From Parietaria judaica (Eukaryota > Streptophyta > Magnoliopsida > Rosales > Urticaceae), in the NCBI GenBank assembly GCA_954871525.1, contig OX940868.1, positions 10,716,056-10,780,055 on the forward strand: a stretch of DNA of 64,000 bases. Direction: 5' to 3'. The notes beneath the pieces were generated by a model. That model had not been told where the DNA came from and searched no databases. It saw nothing but the letters and a program-made list of their open reading frames with translations. The position numbers were made by a program, and so were the translations under genes. Shown one piece after another: positions 22,896 to 34,619 of this stretch (position 1 is its first letter; each line of letters starts with the position of its first letter).

Positions 22896-24753
22896 CCTGC
22901 GATTTTCCTCAATCTGTTTCTCGTTGACAGGAGGAGCAGAAAGAAAGATAAGCCGAATATTTTCGGAAAGACTCTGCAAAAATAAAAAACAAAAAAGGTA
23001 TTGACTAAAGAAACACATTCTTATTATTATGATTAAAAAATTAAAATTAAAATTCAATAGCTACTTAATTTCATTTAAAATTCAACTATATGATTATTTG
23101 TCACTCGTAGGATATCATAAAGTAGTCACGTAAGGCATCCGTCGTGTATTTTGTAAGTGATAGCAGGCAAAAAAAAAAACCTAAGCTGAGTTAAAATAAA
23201 TAATATTGCTTTGCCAAAATATCTATTACAGTATTTTAAATTTATTATAAAAATCAATGAATACCGTTAAAACCGCTAATCGCTAATGATAACTGATTTT
23301 TACCATTTAGAGGATATTTTTGGTTTTGCTCAAAATATATGTTTCACTTCTTAAATGATTTTTGTATGTTATTTATAAATTAAAATATTTGTAATTTTGA
23401 TGATATTTTGGATTGAGTTTCTAGTATTCATTTTATTTGGAAAAATTATTGGTATTGCAAATTGTTGTTAGTATAATGTAGTTGAAACTAAATTAATGAT
23501 AAAAAAAATTCGGTATTCGATAAAAGTAATTTTTAATCGCAGTAGACAGATTTTAATTTTAAAAGTGAAATAACTGAAAAAAATAATTCAATACCACTAA
23601 TTATGAAATGACTCTTGGTTGAGGTAATACTTGGCTGCGAGTTAAAATTTAACAAGTAAAATACTTAAATACAATGATCATACATATATATATATATTTA
23701 TTGAGTGTTGAGTTGCTATTAATGAAGTAATTTTTTTTGTTTTGTTTGAAAGAGCTATTATTATTATAATGAAGTGATTATAAAGAGAATACCTTGAGAT
23801 GGAGAGCAATTTTCTTCATATTTTCAACGTATTCAGAGAGTGGGACATGTGCACCCAAGCCTGATGGATTAGCGCCCATTGAATCATTCCCCCCAAAGTA
23901 GACGATCACCAACGAGGGTTGAATCGCAGCATTCTAATTCACTCATAATTATATTACATAACATATAATCACTTATTTATATTTCTACTTGTTATTAAAT
24001 AAGGATTAATCGTGTCATATATACCACTTGTTTTACAAACTATAACGTTAAATAGTTTATCACGGGTAAAATCGCCACTCTCATTTTGTCACTTTCGTCT
24101 CCTTGGATGACGTTACTCAATGCCATGTGGCATCCAGTTGATCGCCACATGGCATATTGGCATTGCATTGTCATGCCATATTTTAAGATTTTTTTAAAAT
24201 TATTTATAAATAAATTACTATTTTTTTACAGTAATTTCAATACCGAAGAACCGGGGTAGAGTTTCTGGTAATGAAGTTTTGAGAATCAAAACAAGAAATC
24301 TTGGATACCATAGTATTTTGTACATAACTTTGAACTTTTTTTTTATACCCGGAATCCAAATAACCCGGTTTGAAATATTCGGAACCCAAAAGGCTTGGGT
24401 ATTTTTTTTAAAACTAAAATATCTCTTTAAATTTTTTAATATATATGTATAAATGCCATATGGCATTAAAAAATGACATGACAACACCACGTGGCGGTCA
24501 AATGGACACCACGTGATTGACTAGTGTCATCCAAAGGAAACTAGACGAAATTGACTAAATGAGAGTGTTGGTATTTTATCCACAATTTTTTTTAGGTATT
24601 TAACATACATTTTGTAAGACTCTTGGTATTTATGCTGCGATTATTAGTACCTTTGGAAAAACTTTGTCCATAACCTGAAGAGCACGCCTTGAATTCCAAG
24701 CATTATATCCCCGCAGTACTATGTCAGCCTATCTCCAACCAAACTTAGTTAAC

Positions 24754-24802
<49 letters not shown>

Positions 24803-24915
24803 AATGTAATATATCATAATCAAACTTTTAAACATGTTGAAATATACCCTTCAACTTTAACTTTTCTCATGGACTTTCAGCATGAGCAAAAACTAATTGA
24901 CGTGTAGTTAAAGAG

Positions 24916-24967
<52 letters not shown>

Positions 24968-26453
24968 TAGGATTAAACCAATATATAACACTGGGATCCA
25001 ATAATTTCTGGAGCTTTGAATTAAAGATTAATTAATTCAAAATTATTATGAAATTATTTTATTATAACAAAATATGAAATACTTTTAATAGAAAAAATTT
25101 GTATAATTTTTTATTTTACAATGAGAATCTTAGATAATCGCTCAAAGTTTTTGCATATAGGTTTCGGCTCTCGATAACAAAATACATATATCATATATAA
25201 AAAGATATATATATTTTTTGAAATATTCAAGCATTACACCACAAAATAGTAATATTATATAGGTAACTAGTAATAACTGACAGTCCAAAAATACTTGTGT
25301 TCGACACATTAATAATTTTAATTAAAAAATAATCTTATGATCCGGACTTTAAGTAACATAGCTAAACCACCAAATAAATTAATAATCGATAGTATGAAAA
25401 AGTTTTCAAGTCTAATATTTATTTATAAAAATTCTAGTGAATTTGAAATAATTGATCATCTTATTCCATTTTCAAATATCATGATTGAGAATATATACCT
25501 ATGCCAATTGCCAACCCACATCTCCTTTCTATATCCATCATCAGTTTGTTTTGTTTTGTTTTATATTATATTATTTTATTTTATTTTATTTTATTTTATT
25601 TTGTTATCCACTTTTATTAAATCTCTATCGACGAGTCTCACGCGAAGACAAAGACAACACAACACAAGACACGACAAAAACAGCTATGACATTTTAATGT
25701 ATGCATTCACTGAATATGATTCTCAACTGATCTTGTATATATATTTTCAAGTTTAATATCTAAAAGCTTCAATGATTTTGGTGATTCTCAAATTTATAGT
25801 GTTTTTAATAATATGCATTGTGAATATTTAATATTAATCTCAAGTTTATAGGGTTTTTAACAATTCATAAATGATTTTGCTAATTTTTATAACTAATGAA
25901 TCGGTACTAAGTATATCGATGAATATTATGTAAATATTAAAGTATTTTAGAATTGTAAAAAAAATAAAATAAATGAAATTTAGTATATTTTTTTTTGGAT
26001 ATTAACATCATAAATACAAAAAGAGTTTGAAAAATCAACATAAATACTCTTTTTGGTGTTTTAGCTGGACAAAATACCAATACTTTTCTCCTGTTATATA
26101 TATACAAGTATCAAACGACTCCGGAAAAAGGGTACATGTATATTAAATGAGATTAAAAATATTCATATTTTGTCCGATTAAAAATATTCATATTAATATC
26201 ATATTTTGTGTCTGCTATTAAGCTTTTGTTTGAACAAGTCAATGAATATGCAGAACCACATAATATTGTAAAGCAATCATCATTCGATCAAACCCATCGT
26301 GAATTGATGTCAAGAATGAAGAATGAAGAAGAAAGATTGTACCTTGCGAGAGTAGAGATCGGCGAGAATAGCTCCCCAGCCTCCATGGATGAAACTGTAC
26401 TGTACTATTGAAGACCCGAACAGCACGATCTGAGGTCTATCTGGTCCTACCAT
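21319..26453 (-). CDS. SGNH/GDSL esterase, CPRD49/IAH1-like, six exons
   Basis: Exons on the minus strand: 26343-26453, 24651-24728, 23793-23933, 22897-22973, 22624-22773, 21319-21547. All introns are GT-AG and the sum is 786 bp (261 residues). The family hydrolyses short-chain esters; the plant members are called CPRD49-like or isoamyl acetate-hydrolysing esterase-like. The four SGNH blocks are present: LFGSSIVQ (nucleophile Ser15), LRGYNAWNS (Gly44), VYFGGND (Asn79) and DGVH (Asp187, His190). The length is normal for the family. No signal peptide is seen, so it is probably cytosolic. Two differences: block II reads YNAW where I remember YYGW in Arabidopsis, and the C-terminus (FITDRLLLWGIHIDD) lacks the usual W-rich end. 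A TA-rich stretch near 26525-26552 may hold the promoter TATA. The introns hold several MITEs. Confidence 0.93.
21678..22281. mobile_element. hAT-like MITE in esterase intron 5
   Basis: Terminal inverted repeats CAGGGACGGACCCAG and CTGGGTCCGTCCCTC (14 of 15 match) with 8 bp flanks ATCAGAGC (21670-21677) and ATCAGAAC (22282-22289). The 604 bp element has no transposase. Confidence 0.85.
22857..22893. repeat. (TA)n microsatellite
   Basis: An uninterrupted TA run lies just downstream of the exon 4 donor of the esterase gene. Similar tracts lie at about 24757-24799 and 24920-24963 in intron 1. Confidence 0.9.
24003..24648. mobile_element. Long-TIR foldback element, copy FB1
   Basis: The first ~130 bp and last ~130 bp are inverted copies (ATATATACCACTTGTTTTAC against GTAAGACTCTTGGTATTTAT, and the G-box-bearing GCCATGTGGCATCC against ACCACGTGATTGACTAG). 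It fills most of intron 2 of the esterase gene, and its right end reaches the exon 2 donor at 24649-24650. The target duplication is not clear. Confidence 0.65.
24800..26017. other. Intron 1 of the esterase gene
   Basis: AT-rich intron sequence with (TA)n tracts and TTTTA repeats near 25560-25610. The ORF at 25337-25756 lies wholly in the intron, is T-rich and matches nothing I know; I do not call it a gene. Confidence 0.6.
26018..26190. mobile_element. Family S small foldback MITE, copy 1 (weak)
   Basis: TTTGAAAAATCAACATAAAT, then TTTTAGCTGGACAAAAT, later answered by inverted ATTTTGTCC at about 26173. It matches the layout of better copies near 39279-39484 and 60442-60641. The ends are decayed. 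Confidence 0.45.
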
Positions 26454-26818
26454 TTTCTCTCACTCTTTCTCTTAGTCACGAGTTTACGACCTTGGTTGGG
26501 AGAACAGAGAAACGCCTATGTATATATGTAGTTATATATATATAATATACCATCAAAGCAGCAGATAGTGGGCGAAGAATCTTTTCACTTTATTTGTTTC
26601 GATGAAAGATATTGGAAATACTTTGTTTAAGACTTCAAGAAACCTAATATGTGATCATTCTTGTTGGGGAACATTACTAATATATATAAACGGCAAGTCG
26701 TTTCATCCTATGAGTAAAAGACCTTCGTTTATAAATCAGAGTAAACGACAAGTTGTATCTCACTTGAATTACACCCCGGCCCCCCAAACACTCTCCTCAT
26801 TCGACAATAATAAGTACT
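26454..26818. other. Upstream region of the esterase gene
   Basis: On the minus strand this holds the 5' UTR (AG-rich up to about 26510) and a TATATA-rich stretch at 26520-26552 as probable core promoter. Farther out nothing can be recognised. Confidence 0.45.
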
Positions 26819-26966
26819 ATTGAGGGTGTTTTTAGACTCTCAACAATCACAAGATTTCACTCTTGCTTTTAAAACAAAGGCTCGGCTTCCTTTGTTTATT
26901 AACCAAGAACACCCAAAGAGAAATGATGATGCAAAAATCTTTATGCATTAATCTTGTTGTGATTAC

Positions 26967-27678
26967 TGTTAGGTCGGATTTCGTCAAATCTCTCCTTAAC
27001 AAAACTCATGTCGTTTTCTTCTAAAACGACGTAAAATGGAGGCAAGAAGATTCGTTGACTGTCGGTCAACGAAGAAACGTGCCCGAGCAGATCCAACAAC
27101 GAGGTTCAGCCCGAGCAAGTACTTCCTCGCAAGAATACTTGCTCGCACGAGTTCGTCGTAGAAGAGCTTGCTCGCACGAAAGCCCATCGCAAGGATCTCG
27201 CGCGAATTAATGAAGGGATAAGCACAAATCACAAGAATAAAGGAGAATCAGTTAATCAGTGAGGAAATCGTGGAGTTGACTACGTAATCAAAGGAAGTCA
27301 GCAACAAATCAAGCGAGATGAAGGGAAAACCTAGCTAGATTAGAGGAACAAGAAAGGAAACAATCATAGCAAACCCCAAGGCTATAATAAATACACATGT
27401 AAAGCCTCAATAGAAGGCATTCGTTCATTCACAACTCACCACATCTCATTATTCAGTCATTCTTTTTATATTGAGTCTCTAAGCTTATAGAGATCTCAAG
27501 TGTAGCAAGATTCTAAAGAGTCCTTAGTTCATTGTATTTTCGAGTGAACTATCAAACGGAAGAAACCGAGGCTTATCAAATATAATAAAACAGAGACATT
27601 CAGCCCACCATCATTATTTGTGTCATTTTTTTATTATCTTTGTGACTGGAAAAAGGGCGGTGAAAATCGCCCTCAACA
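26967..27678 (+). mobile_element. Tat-like solo LTR with ATTAC duplication
   Basis: TGTTAGGTCGGATTTCGTCA ... GTGAAAATCGCCCTCAACA, 712 bp, flanked by ATTAC at 26962-26966 and 27679-27683. It aligns along its length with the minus strand of the 604 bp LTR at 6753 (AAACGACGT, GGAGGCAAGAA, final GGTGAAAATCGCCCT). It is inserted in the opposite orientation to its host LTR. Confidence 0.88.
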
Positions 27679-28094
27679 ATTACATAGAGTTTTCTCTCCC
27701 CCTATTTTTAGATCCCCTTACAAGTGAGACTTCTCCTGCCTTTTATAACCTTTACACTAATTTTGGCATACGTTTTCCCGCCATTTCCCGCGTCCTATCA
27801 CTCATTTCCCTAGGAGTGATTAGCGGAGGCATGGGTTGATCAACACTTTGCGTAATTAAGGGTCGCCGGTTATGCCGGGTAGGTGAGAGGCATGTGCTTC
27901 ATTAAATGCGCGTCACATCAATTGTCAGTCGGCGCCGCAAGCTCTGCTGTCGACGCCTTCCGTCTACTTTTAGTCTTTTCTCTTTTCCTACGAGGCTTGG
28001 GTATTCCTCTTGCCAACCGTATATATGGCCTATCGTCGCCATCAAATCCTCTTGTTGCTCTTCGATCCTCCTTGGCAGTTTTTGGCCTTATTTT

Positions 28095-28727
28095 TGTTGG
28101 GAATCATGTCTCGGATCCCGTGAATGTTATCGCGAAATATGCCGTCAAACCGTCCGGATAAAATTAAAAAATTCTTTTAAAGCGGAAAACATGTTAACCA
28201 ACCAACGGTCCAAACTACAAATAATAACCATATTACAAGATCTGATAAATATTAAGTAATTTAATATTCATAAATCTTTATTAATAATCTAGCCTATAAG
28301 AAATAAATAGAAAGCAGTAAATGATCGCATTTATTAACCCAATGCATAAGGTCATACCTCGGTTGTAGACTTTCGACTGCGCGTTCTGAACTTGGAAGGG
28401 CTCTGCTGGTGCTGAGGGAAACACTCGTGATCTTCCGAGTAATTACGGGTGTTTCCCTCAGCACCAACGGAGCCCTGCCAAGTTCAGAACGCGCAGCCGG
28501 AAGTCGCCAACTGAGGTACGGCCTTATGCATTGGGTTAATAAATACGACCATTTACTGCTTTCTATTTATTTCCTATAGACTAGATTATTGATAATGATT
28601 TATGAATATTAAATTGCATAATATTATTAGATCTTTGAAAATAATATTATCTAAATCTAAGAGATTTAATTAATAAGAAAGACTTGGTAAAAATAAAAAT
28701 CCCATCTTACCTCTTATCTTAAAGTTC

Positions 28728-28778
<51 letters not shown>

Positions 28779-30701
28779 CAAAAATCAATTATCCAGATCC
28801 CACGGTTGAGATAAATCTTAAACCGATCTAACGGATTAAATTAATTCAGGATAAAATCAAATACCTAGGGACTTAGTAAAATCCCTAATTCGACTCTATC
28901 CATATTATAAATTTGAAAATTATATATTATATATATAATTAATTAATTTCCAATCGACGGTAAAGATTAAATCTTAAACCGATCCAACGGATATATAATT
29001 AATTAGGTTAAATTCGAAAACCCTAAGCTTGATTACCAAACTATTAATTTCGAATTAAGGATAGAGTTAAAATTAGTTATCTTAATCCAACGGTTGATTT
29101 AAATTAATTTTAAGGTTTTGTTAAAAAAAACCAAAACATTTGGTACTTATACCATATTTATAAAAAGACCAAGTCTAATCATTCGAATGAAAAACAGTTG
29201 CACATTCCATGGGCTGCATTGATTTACACATGTAAATATATAAATATATATTTTTATTTATTAATATAAATCCATTAATTATTAATAAGATATTAATAAC
29301 TAAATGCAAATAATTAAATTATATTAATATTTAATAATCTCAATATCACACATTTAAATGTCATGGTGCCACACCATGATTTAAATTCGTTACATGTGAT
29401 TTAATTTCATAGTTTACCGAAAGGATCATAAACTTAGAAATTCTCTAAATCACAAACCGTACGTCGAAACGACTTGGTTATAAAAGAAAAGTTGCTAAGA
29501 ATTTAATTTCCAACAAATCTAACGTTGACAGAAAATCCAAATTCTAATTTCTTTTCTCAGTCAATTTTGGTTACCAAGATATGGTACTTTTGCCACGCTA
29601 CTGATAAAACTATCTAATGTATGTCACATACTTCATTTTATAAATCTTGCCAAATGATTAAACATCTCAAAATGTTTCTATCACGTAAGTATCGTCCGTT
29701 ATGAAGCTATCCAAGGGACCATGGACCCGTACCGCTTAATCTCCAAAGAACTGCTTGGACGTTCGTCAAACCTCGGTGTAATTCCACTATAAACCCGAGG
29801 CTGCACTCTTTAGTGATACAATATATATTATTCCCTTTATTACATCTGGGTGTCCATTGATACAACCAAATTTGGGTTATTGATCTTTTACTTGATGATC
29901 CTCACACGAGCAGGCGGTTTTCACCGTTTCGCCTCTCATTGCATTTTTGCTCCTTGACTCAATTAGTAATGTTATGAGTAGCCCAATTATGGTTTCGATT
30001 CATAAGTTGTGCACGGGTACCTCTCACTTCTCACCATCGACAATCAAGGGAATCATCTTGACTCTAAAGAGAGTTGTGTGATGCCCATGTCTATAACCAA
30101 GCAACCCTTACTGCTGACTATCATGTTCCCAAAATAATAGTGTTAGGAACAACAGTAATATATTGTGATCTTTAACGATTAAATCAAATAACAATCAAGC
30201 CAACAACTTGGACTCAAGATCACTCAGGACTTTGATCAAATATCCATTTGATCATCTACTAGTGACTCAACTCCAAGTTATCAGTGACAGTCTTATATGA
30301 TAACTTCCGGAGTTTTAGTCAGGTCCAGTCCAGTACAAAAACAATTTATACTTAATGCACTTCTAGTGAATATGACACACACTTAATCCAGAATAAGATT
30401 GTCACTTAGTCACTACAAAATAATAACCTTATACGATTAATGGGCTCCCACCCATTTAATCATGTTACAGACATTTTAAGTTCATTTATTATGATTTTTA
30501 ATTATTCCTCACATTGACTCTGTTGTGATAATAATAACATAATTTCATCTTTTATGAACTTAGGAACCAACATTCTATTTTACTCTACCCGAAATTATAA
30601 TAAGATTAACATAATAAGCACAATCTTTTACTCAACAACTTTTCATAATAATCTTATACAAATGGATAAATAACAACTTGTTTAAGGACACATGCCCAAC
30701 A
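28095..30701 (-). mobile_element. Family X solo LTR, copy X1 (rearranged)
   Basis: TGTTGGGAATCATGTC ... ACACATGCCCAACA, 2.6 kb, with perfect flanking ATTTT (28090-28094 and 30702-30706). It matches X2 (48526-51284) along most of its length in the same orientation. Unlike X2 and X3 it has no TATA/leader segment; an inverted duplication of its own 3' part stands there instead. Confidence 0.9.
28256..28626. repeat. Inverted duplication inside X1
   Basis: About 170-180 bp arms: CGCGTTCTGAACTTGGAAGG (near 28380) is answered by CCTGCCAAGTTCAGAACGCG (near 28490), and AATAAATAGAAAGCAGTAAA by TTTACTGCTTTCTATTTATT. The spacer is roughly 20-25 bp. The right arm reads like the 3' part of the + oriented copy X3 (55020-55210). 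Confidence 0.9.
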
Positions 30702-30930
30702 ATTTTCTCCTCCGATCCTTTTCGTGCCGTCGCCTCGCTTATTAGAAACAGGTGTCACCTGCTTCTTCGTTGATTTGATCCGAACGGATCCGACCTTAAC
30801 AATTAGCTCCCCATTTTATCAAGTGTTTTCCACTTGGTAAAATAAAAGGCGTGACCAAGGTCATCCGAACTTTGGTGAGGGCGTCTTGGCGAGGACACCT
30901 TTGTCGAGGGCACCTTCATCGAGGGCATTG

Positions 30931-31638
30931 TAGTTAGGTTTGGATATTTTATCCTTTTTTATATTTATTTATTTATGTCATATTTTACAAAACATTGTAG
31001 TTAAAGTACTTTGGATTCAAAGTTAACGTTCCAATTATTCTTCATGTGGAAGTTATGTAGAAGAATATGCTAATAAGCCATTTGGAAAATAAAGTTTGTT
31101 TTTCTTATTTCTTGAGTTATTTCCTTAATTGTTAAGTTACTTAATTAATATGTTTTATCTATGAAAACAGAATTCACGGATTCTACTTTGTGCACCTTTC
31201 ATTTTTTTTAATTCCGTACCAAAGGCACTACAAAGTACAACCTGAAGTTGATGTCCAACTATTCTGAATGTACTATGTTATAAGGAAGAAAATACTGAGA
31301 AACCCTTCAGAAACAAGGTTCGTTTTTCATATTGTTTGAGCTTTGTTCTTAATTTTTTAGTAATATAGAAAGTATTTTATAAAAAAAAGGAATTCAAGAA
31401 TATTCATTGTTGTTAATTTTGCCTTGATTTATATTTTTTAATTTATTATTTTGATTCGTATATGATTTTTTTTTTCATTTACAATGTTTAAATGTGTTTC
31501 TCAGTAGTTGATTTCTAAAGTAGACACGTACGTATGATGTTATAAAGTGGTTTTTAAATTAATTATTGACTTAAAATATAATTTGAATTTTTTTTTGAAA
31601 AAGTAATTATAACGTGTTTATATTTTATACTGTTATTT

Positions 31639-31684
<46 letters not shown>
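30931..31684. other. Gene-free AT-rich stretch with (AAT)n
   Basis: No ORF with coding character. An (AAT)n microsatellite at about 31641-31684 served as the target of the foldback element FB2. Confidence 0.5.
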
Positions 31685-33074
31685 GGGTAATTTGAGACAT
31701 AAGTGGCCAAAGTTTTTGAATTTTCTTAGGCATGATGCCAATGCCTAAAAACGACGGCAAAAGTCCTCAATGTGCACTAATCACTCTAATCACAAAATTT
31801 CATCCAACTAATTGGATGGATGTTAATCAACTGATGATGTGGCGGTGTTGACCGCCACGCGAACAACCACATGGCATGCCACGTCATTTTTAATTTTTAA
31901 TTTGTTTCCACATAAATTTTTTTGCAATTCTTTGACCTGGCCCAATTTTCTTCTCACTTTCTCTCACGTTGCCATGTGTCCATTCTCTATTTCCCAGCCT
32001 ATGACATGTGTCATCCAAATAACTAGCAATTTTTTTTTGCATTTATAAGGTTGAAACCCAAAGCCCAAAGAAACAAAACACTAAACTGCCAAAGTTATTT
32101 GGTGACAAATTGTAATGAATATAACAATTTAAATAGCAAACATATTAAGAGATTATCAAGATAACTATAATTAACTAAACCAATAGAAAATAATATTGTA
32201 TAATTAGCAAAACAAGTAATCCACATTATCTAAATTTTGGTTTTATATAGTTGGACGTTATCAAGATAAGTATCAAATTTCTGAACAATCAAAACGGTTT
32301 ATGTTAGTCGAGTCACATTATCATTTTTTTAAATTTCTATAGATTTATGATCATCATGTTTATTAACTAATCATAATAAGTTAGTTACAGTAGCTATGCT
32401 AAACTCATTTTATTTATTTAATTAGTCGTGATATTGTTAATAAATAGATAAATTTATTTCATATTTATTTTACTTTATTAAATTATCATAAGATGTAAGT
32501 ATTTAAAACTCTTAGGTAGGATAATATTTATAATTTTAGTAATATTTTCAGCAACTACCCGAAAATAAACTTATAAGTAGGATAATATTTACAACTTTTG
32601 GTAGTATTTTCAACAACTACCCGAAAATAAACTTACAAGTAGAATGATATTTACGACTTTAGTAGTATTTTCAACCAAGGTATTAAATTTCTCGAATATC
32701 CATCGGCATGCCCATCAAAAATCTTTTTTCGAAGATATGCGAAACGATATATCCATCGGCATACCCATCGATTTACTTATGAGATACCCATCGACAAACG
32801 ATATATCCGTAAAACGAAAAGTGCGAAACGACATCGGCAAGCGGTATTTAAAACCTTGTTTTCAACCACTACCCGGAAAATGACGGATAATAATCGAAGA
32901 TATCTCACATATTAATGGATATGTTTGCTATTTAAATTGTTATATCCATTACATTTTGACACCAAATACCTTTGATGTATTAATTTAGTGTTTTGTTTAT
33001 CTGGGTTTGGTCATGGTTCCAAAATACAAATGCAAAATATTTTATTACTTATTTGGATGGCACGTGGGACAACT

Positions 33075-33120
<46 letters not shown>

Positions 33121-33420
33121 CGTGGCAACGTGGGAGAGGGCGAGAAAATTAGTAGTCCCCGTAAAAAAATTAAAAATAAAATAAAATAAAATAGACGTGG
33201 CAATTTTTTTTAAAAAGACGACATGGCGTGCCACGTAGATGTCCACGTGTCAGTCAACACTGCCACATCATCATTTGACTAACAATCATCCAATTAGTTG
33301 GATGAAATTTTGTGATTAGAGTGATTAGTGCACATTGGGGACTTTCGCCGTTATTTTTGGACATTGGCATCATGCCTATGAAAATTCGAAAACATTGGCC
33401 ACTTATACCACTAATTACCC
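31685..33420. mobile_element. Long-TIR foldback element, copy FB2
   Basis: The outer ~210 bp are inverted repeats: GGGTAATTTGAGACATAAGT at the left and ACTTATACCACTAATTACCC at the right, with TTTGTGATTAGAGTGATTAG-type matches farther in. It is flanked by TAATAATAA on both sides (31676-31684 and 33421-33429), consistent with a 9 bp target duplication but ambiguous in an (AAT)n tract. The interior holds CACGTGGCA-type strings, a (GA)n tract (about 33078-33116) and a nested MITE, but no transposase. A MULE-like non-autonomous element is the best guess. Confidence 0.75.
32676..32858. mobile_element. Family P hAT-like MITE, 183 bp, nested in FB2
   Basis: Ends CAAGGTATTAAAT and ATTTAAAACCTTG with perfect 8 bp duplication TTTTCAAC (32668-32675 and 32859-32866). 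The interior carries CATCGGCATGCCCATC and GATATATCCGTAAAACG, as in the longer copies at 36720 and 63400. Confidence 0.9.
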
Positions 33421-34110
33421 TAATAATAATAATAGTAGTGGATAGTTGATCACTTTCATTGTTTGAGTTTGTTAAATTTTAAAAGTTTCAAGTATATAAA
33501 TTAATTTGTGATTCTTATATACGATGTGCATACATTAATTTAGAATATAAAACTTTTGTAGTGTCATTATAATTTGTAATTGGTCATGAAAACTATATTA
33601 ACGTCATTGTAATTTGTTATTTAAAGTTCAACCATTTTCTTTATCAAATTCAGAAATGATATTTTATTCTTACATACAGTTAGAAACAATGTATGTTTTG
33701 ATATTTTGATTTTTTGTATGTAATTTCAAATTTTATCTAATTATGTTAAAAAAAATCGTAAATTATATTACATAATAAAATAGTTTGATGTTTATGTATG
33801 TTTTTTTTTTTAATAACAATCGACAATAATTATTTTTTATTCAATATTATTTTTAATCTTACTGCGCAAAGCGCGCTGAATGAAAACTCCCTATTTCTAT
33901 TTATTAAAATAAAAAATAATTACCCCTAAATTAAATTAGTGATGAGTCCCAAGCAAGGCCAATTCTTTCTTACATGGTTGCTTAAACATTATTTAGTTAC
34001 CCTTTTAAAATTTGGGTCTTTTCGATGCTTGTTATGCTCTTAAACTTGGATTCTGATATTTGAACATTTTTCGTAATTACTATCAAGAATTTATCTTCCT
34101 AATTTTACAT
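33421..34110. mobile_element. Helitron-like 3' end (tentative)
   Basis: AT-rich DNA ending in TTTTTAATCTTACTGCGCAA then AGCGCGCTG (about 33852-33880): a short GCGC-AAA-GCGC hairpin in the style of plant Helitron 3' ends, close to a similar sequence at 42401-42440. No terminal CTRR follows and no 5' end was found. The rest of the stretch holds nothing else. Confidence 0.3.
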
Positions 34111-34566
34111 TTATGAAGAAAATCGCATGTACCCACTTGCGTGAACGCGTAGTCTTTGTTTCATTGTTGATTTGTTTTCTAGCAGTGGGTGATGTCGAAA
34201 TGTTTAAATGCCATTTTCAAAGAGTTGTTAATTGTTATGTTTCGATTGCCCAACATTATACCAACGCTAGACAATCACCAAGAAGCCAATCGGCATTCAC
34301 TAGAATGATGAATCCCGGAAACTTTATTCAATAACACAGCCTTTCCATCGAGAAAAAAAAAAAAACACTCTCCTATGATGTCTTTGGGAGTCTAAACCCA
34401 AAGCAAACAAAACATAACCTAAGGCTGCCCGTGTGGGTGCGTATGTAAGTTGATCAATCCTACACCTAAACATACGGGCTTATCGTAATGATTTCAGAGT
34501 TCATATCTTTTGGGCCGTATAAATTGCAATCAATGGCTTTCTAGTGGCATGCAGATTTTTTATTTT

Positions 34567-34613
<47 letters not shown>

Positions 34614-34619
34614 CTGCAG
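34111..34619. other. Region upstream of the methyltransferase exons
   Basis: Contains one 73-codon ORF (34113-34334, + strand; includes MFKCHFQRVVNCYVSIAQHY) that I cannot assign; it has no homologous look to the methyltransferase. The (CA)n(TA)n microsatellite at 34569-34609 ends next to the acceptor of the first recognised exon. Confidence 0.3.

Larger units (their letters stand above)
26819..30930 (-). mobile_element. Tat-like LTR remnant carrying two nested solo LTRs
   Basis: On the minus strand a polypurine tract ATAAAATGGGGAGCTAAT precedes an LTR starting TGTTAAGGTCGGATC at 30801. The LTR continues through 30707-30801, 27684-28094 and 26819-26966, interrupted by the 2.6 kb and 0.7 kb insertions described separately. 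Minus-strand TATA-like TTATAAAAG lies near 27740. Interior sequence with the hairpin and some 90 bp more remains up to about 30930, after which the element is lost. It is related to the element at 6753-12448 (same end style, same hairpin). The left limit near 26819 is approximate. Confidence 0.65.

Noticed and set aside
25337..25756. 139-codon plus-strand ORF
   Set aside because: Located in the first intron of the esterase gene, T-rich, no recognisable domain.
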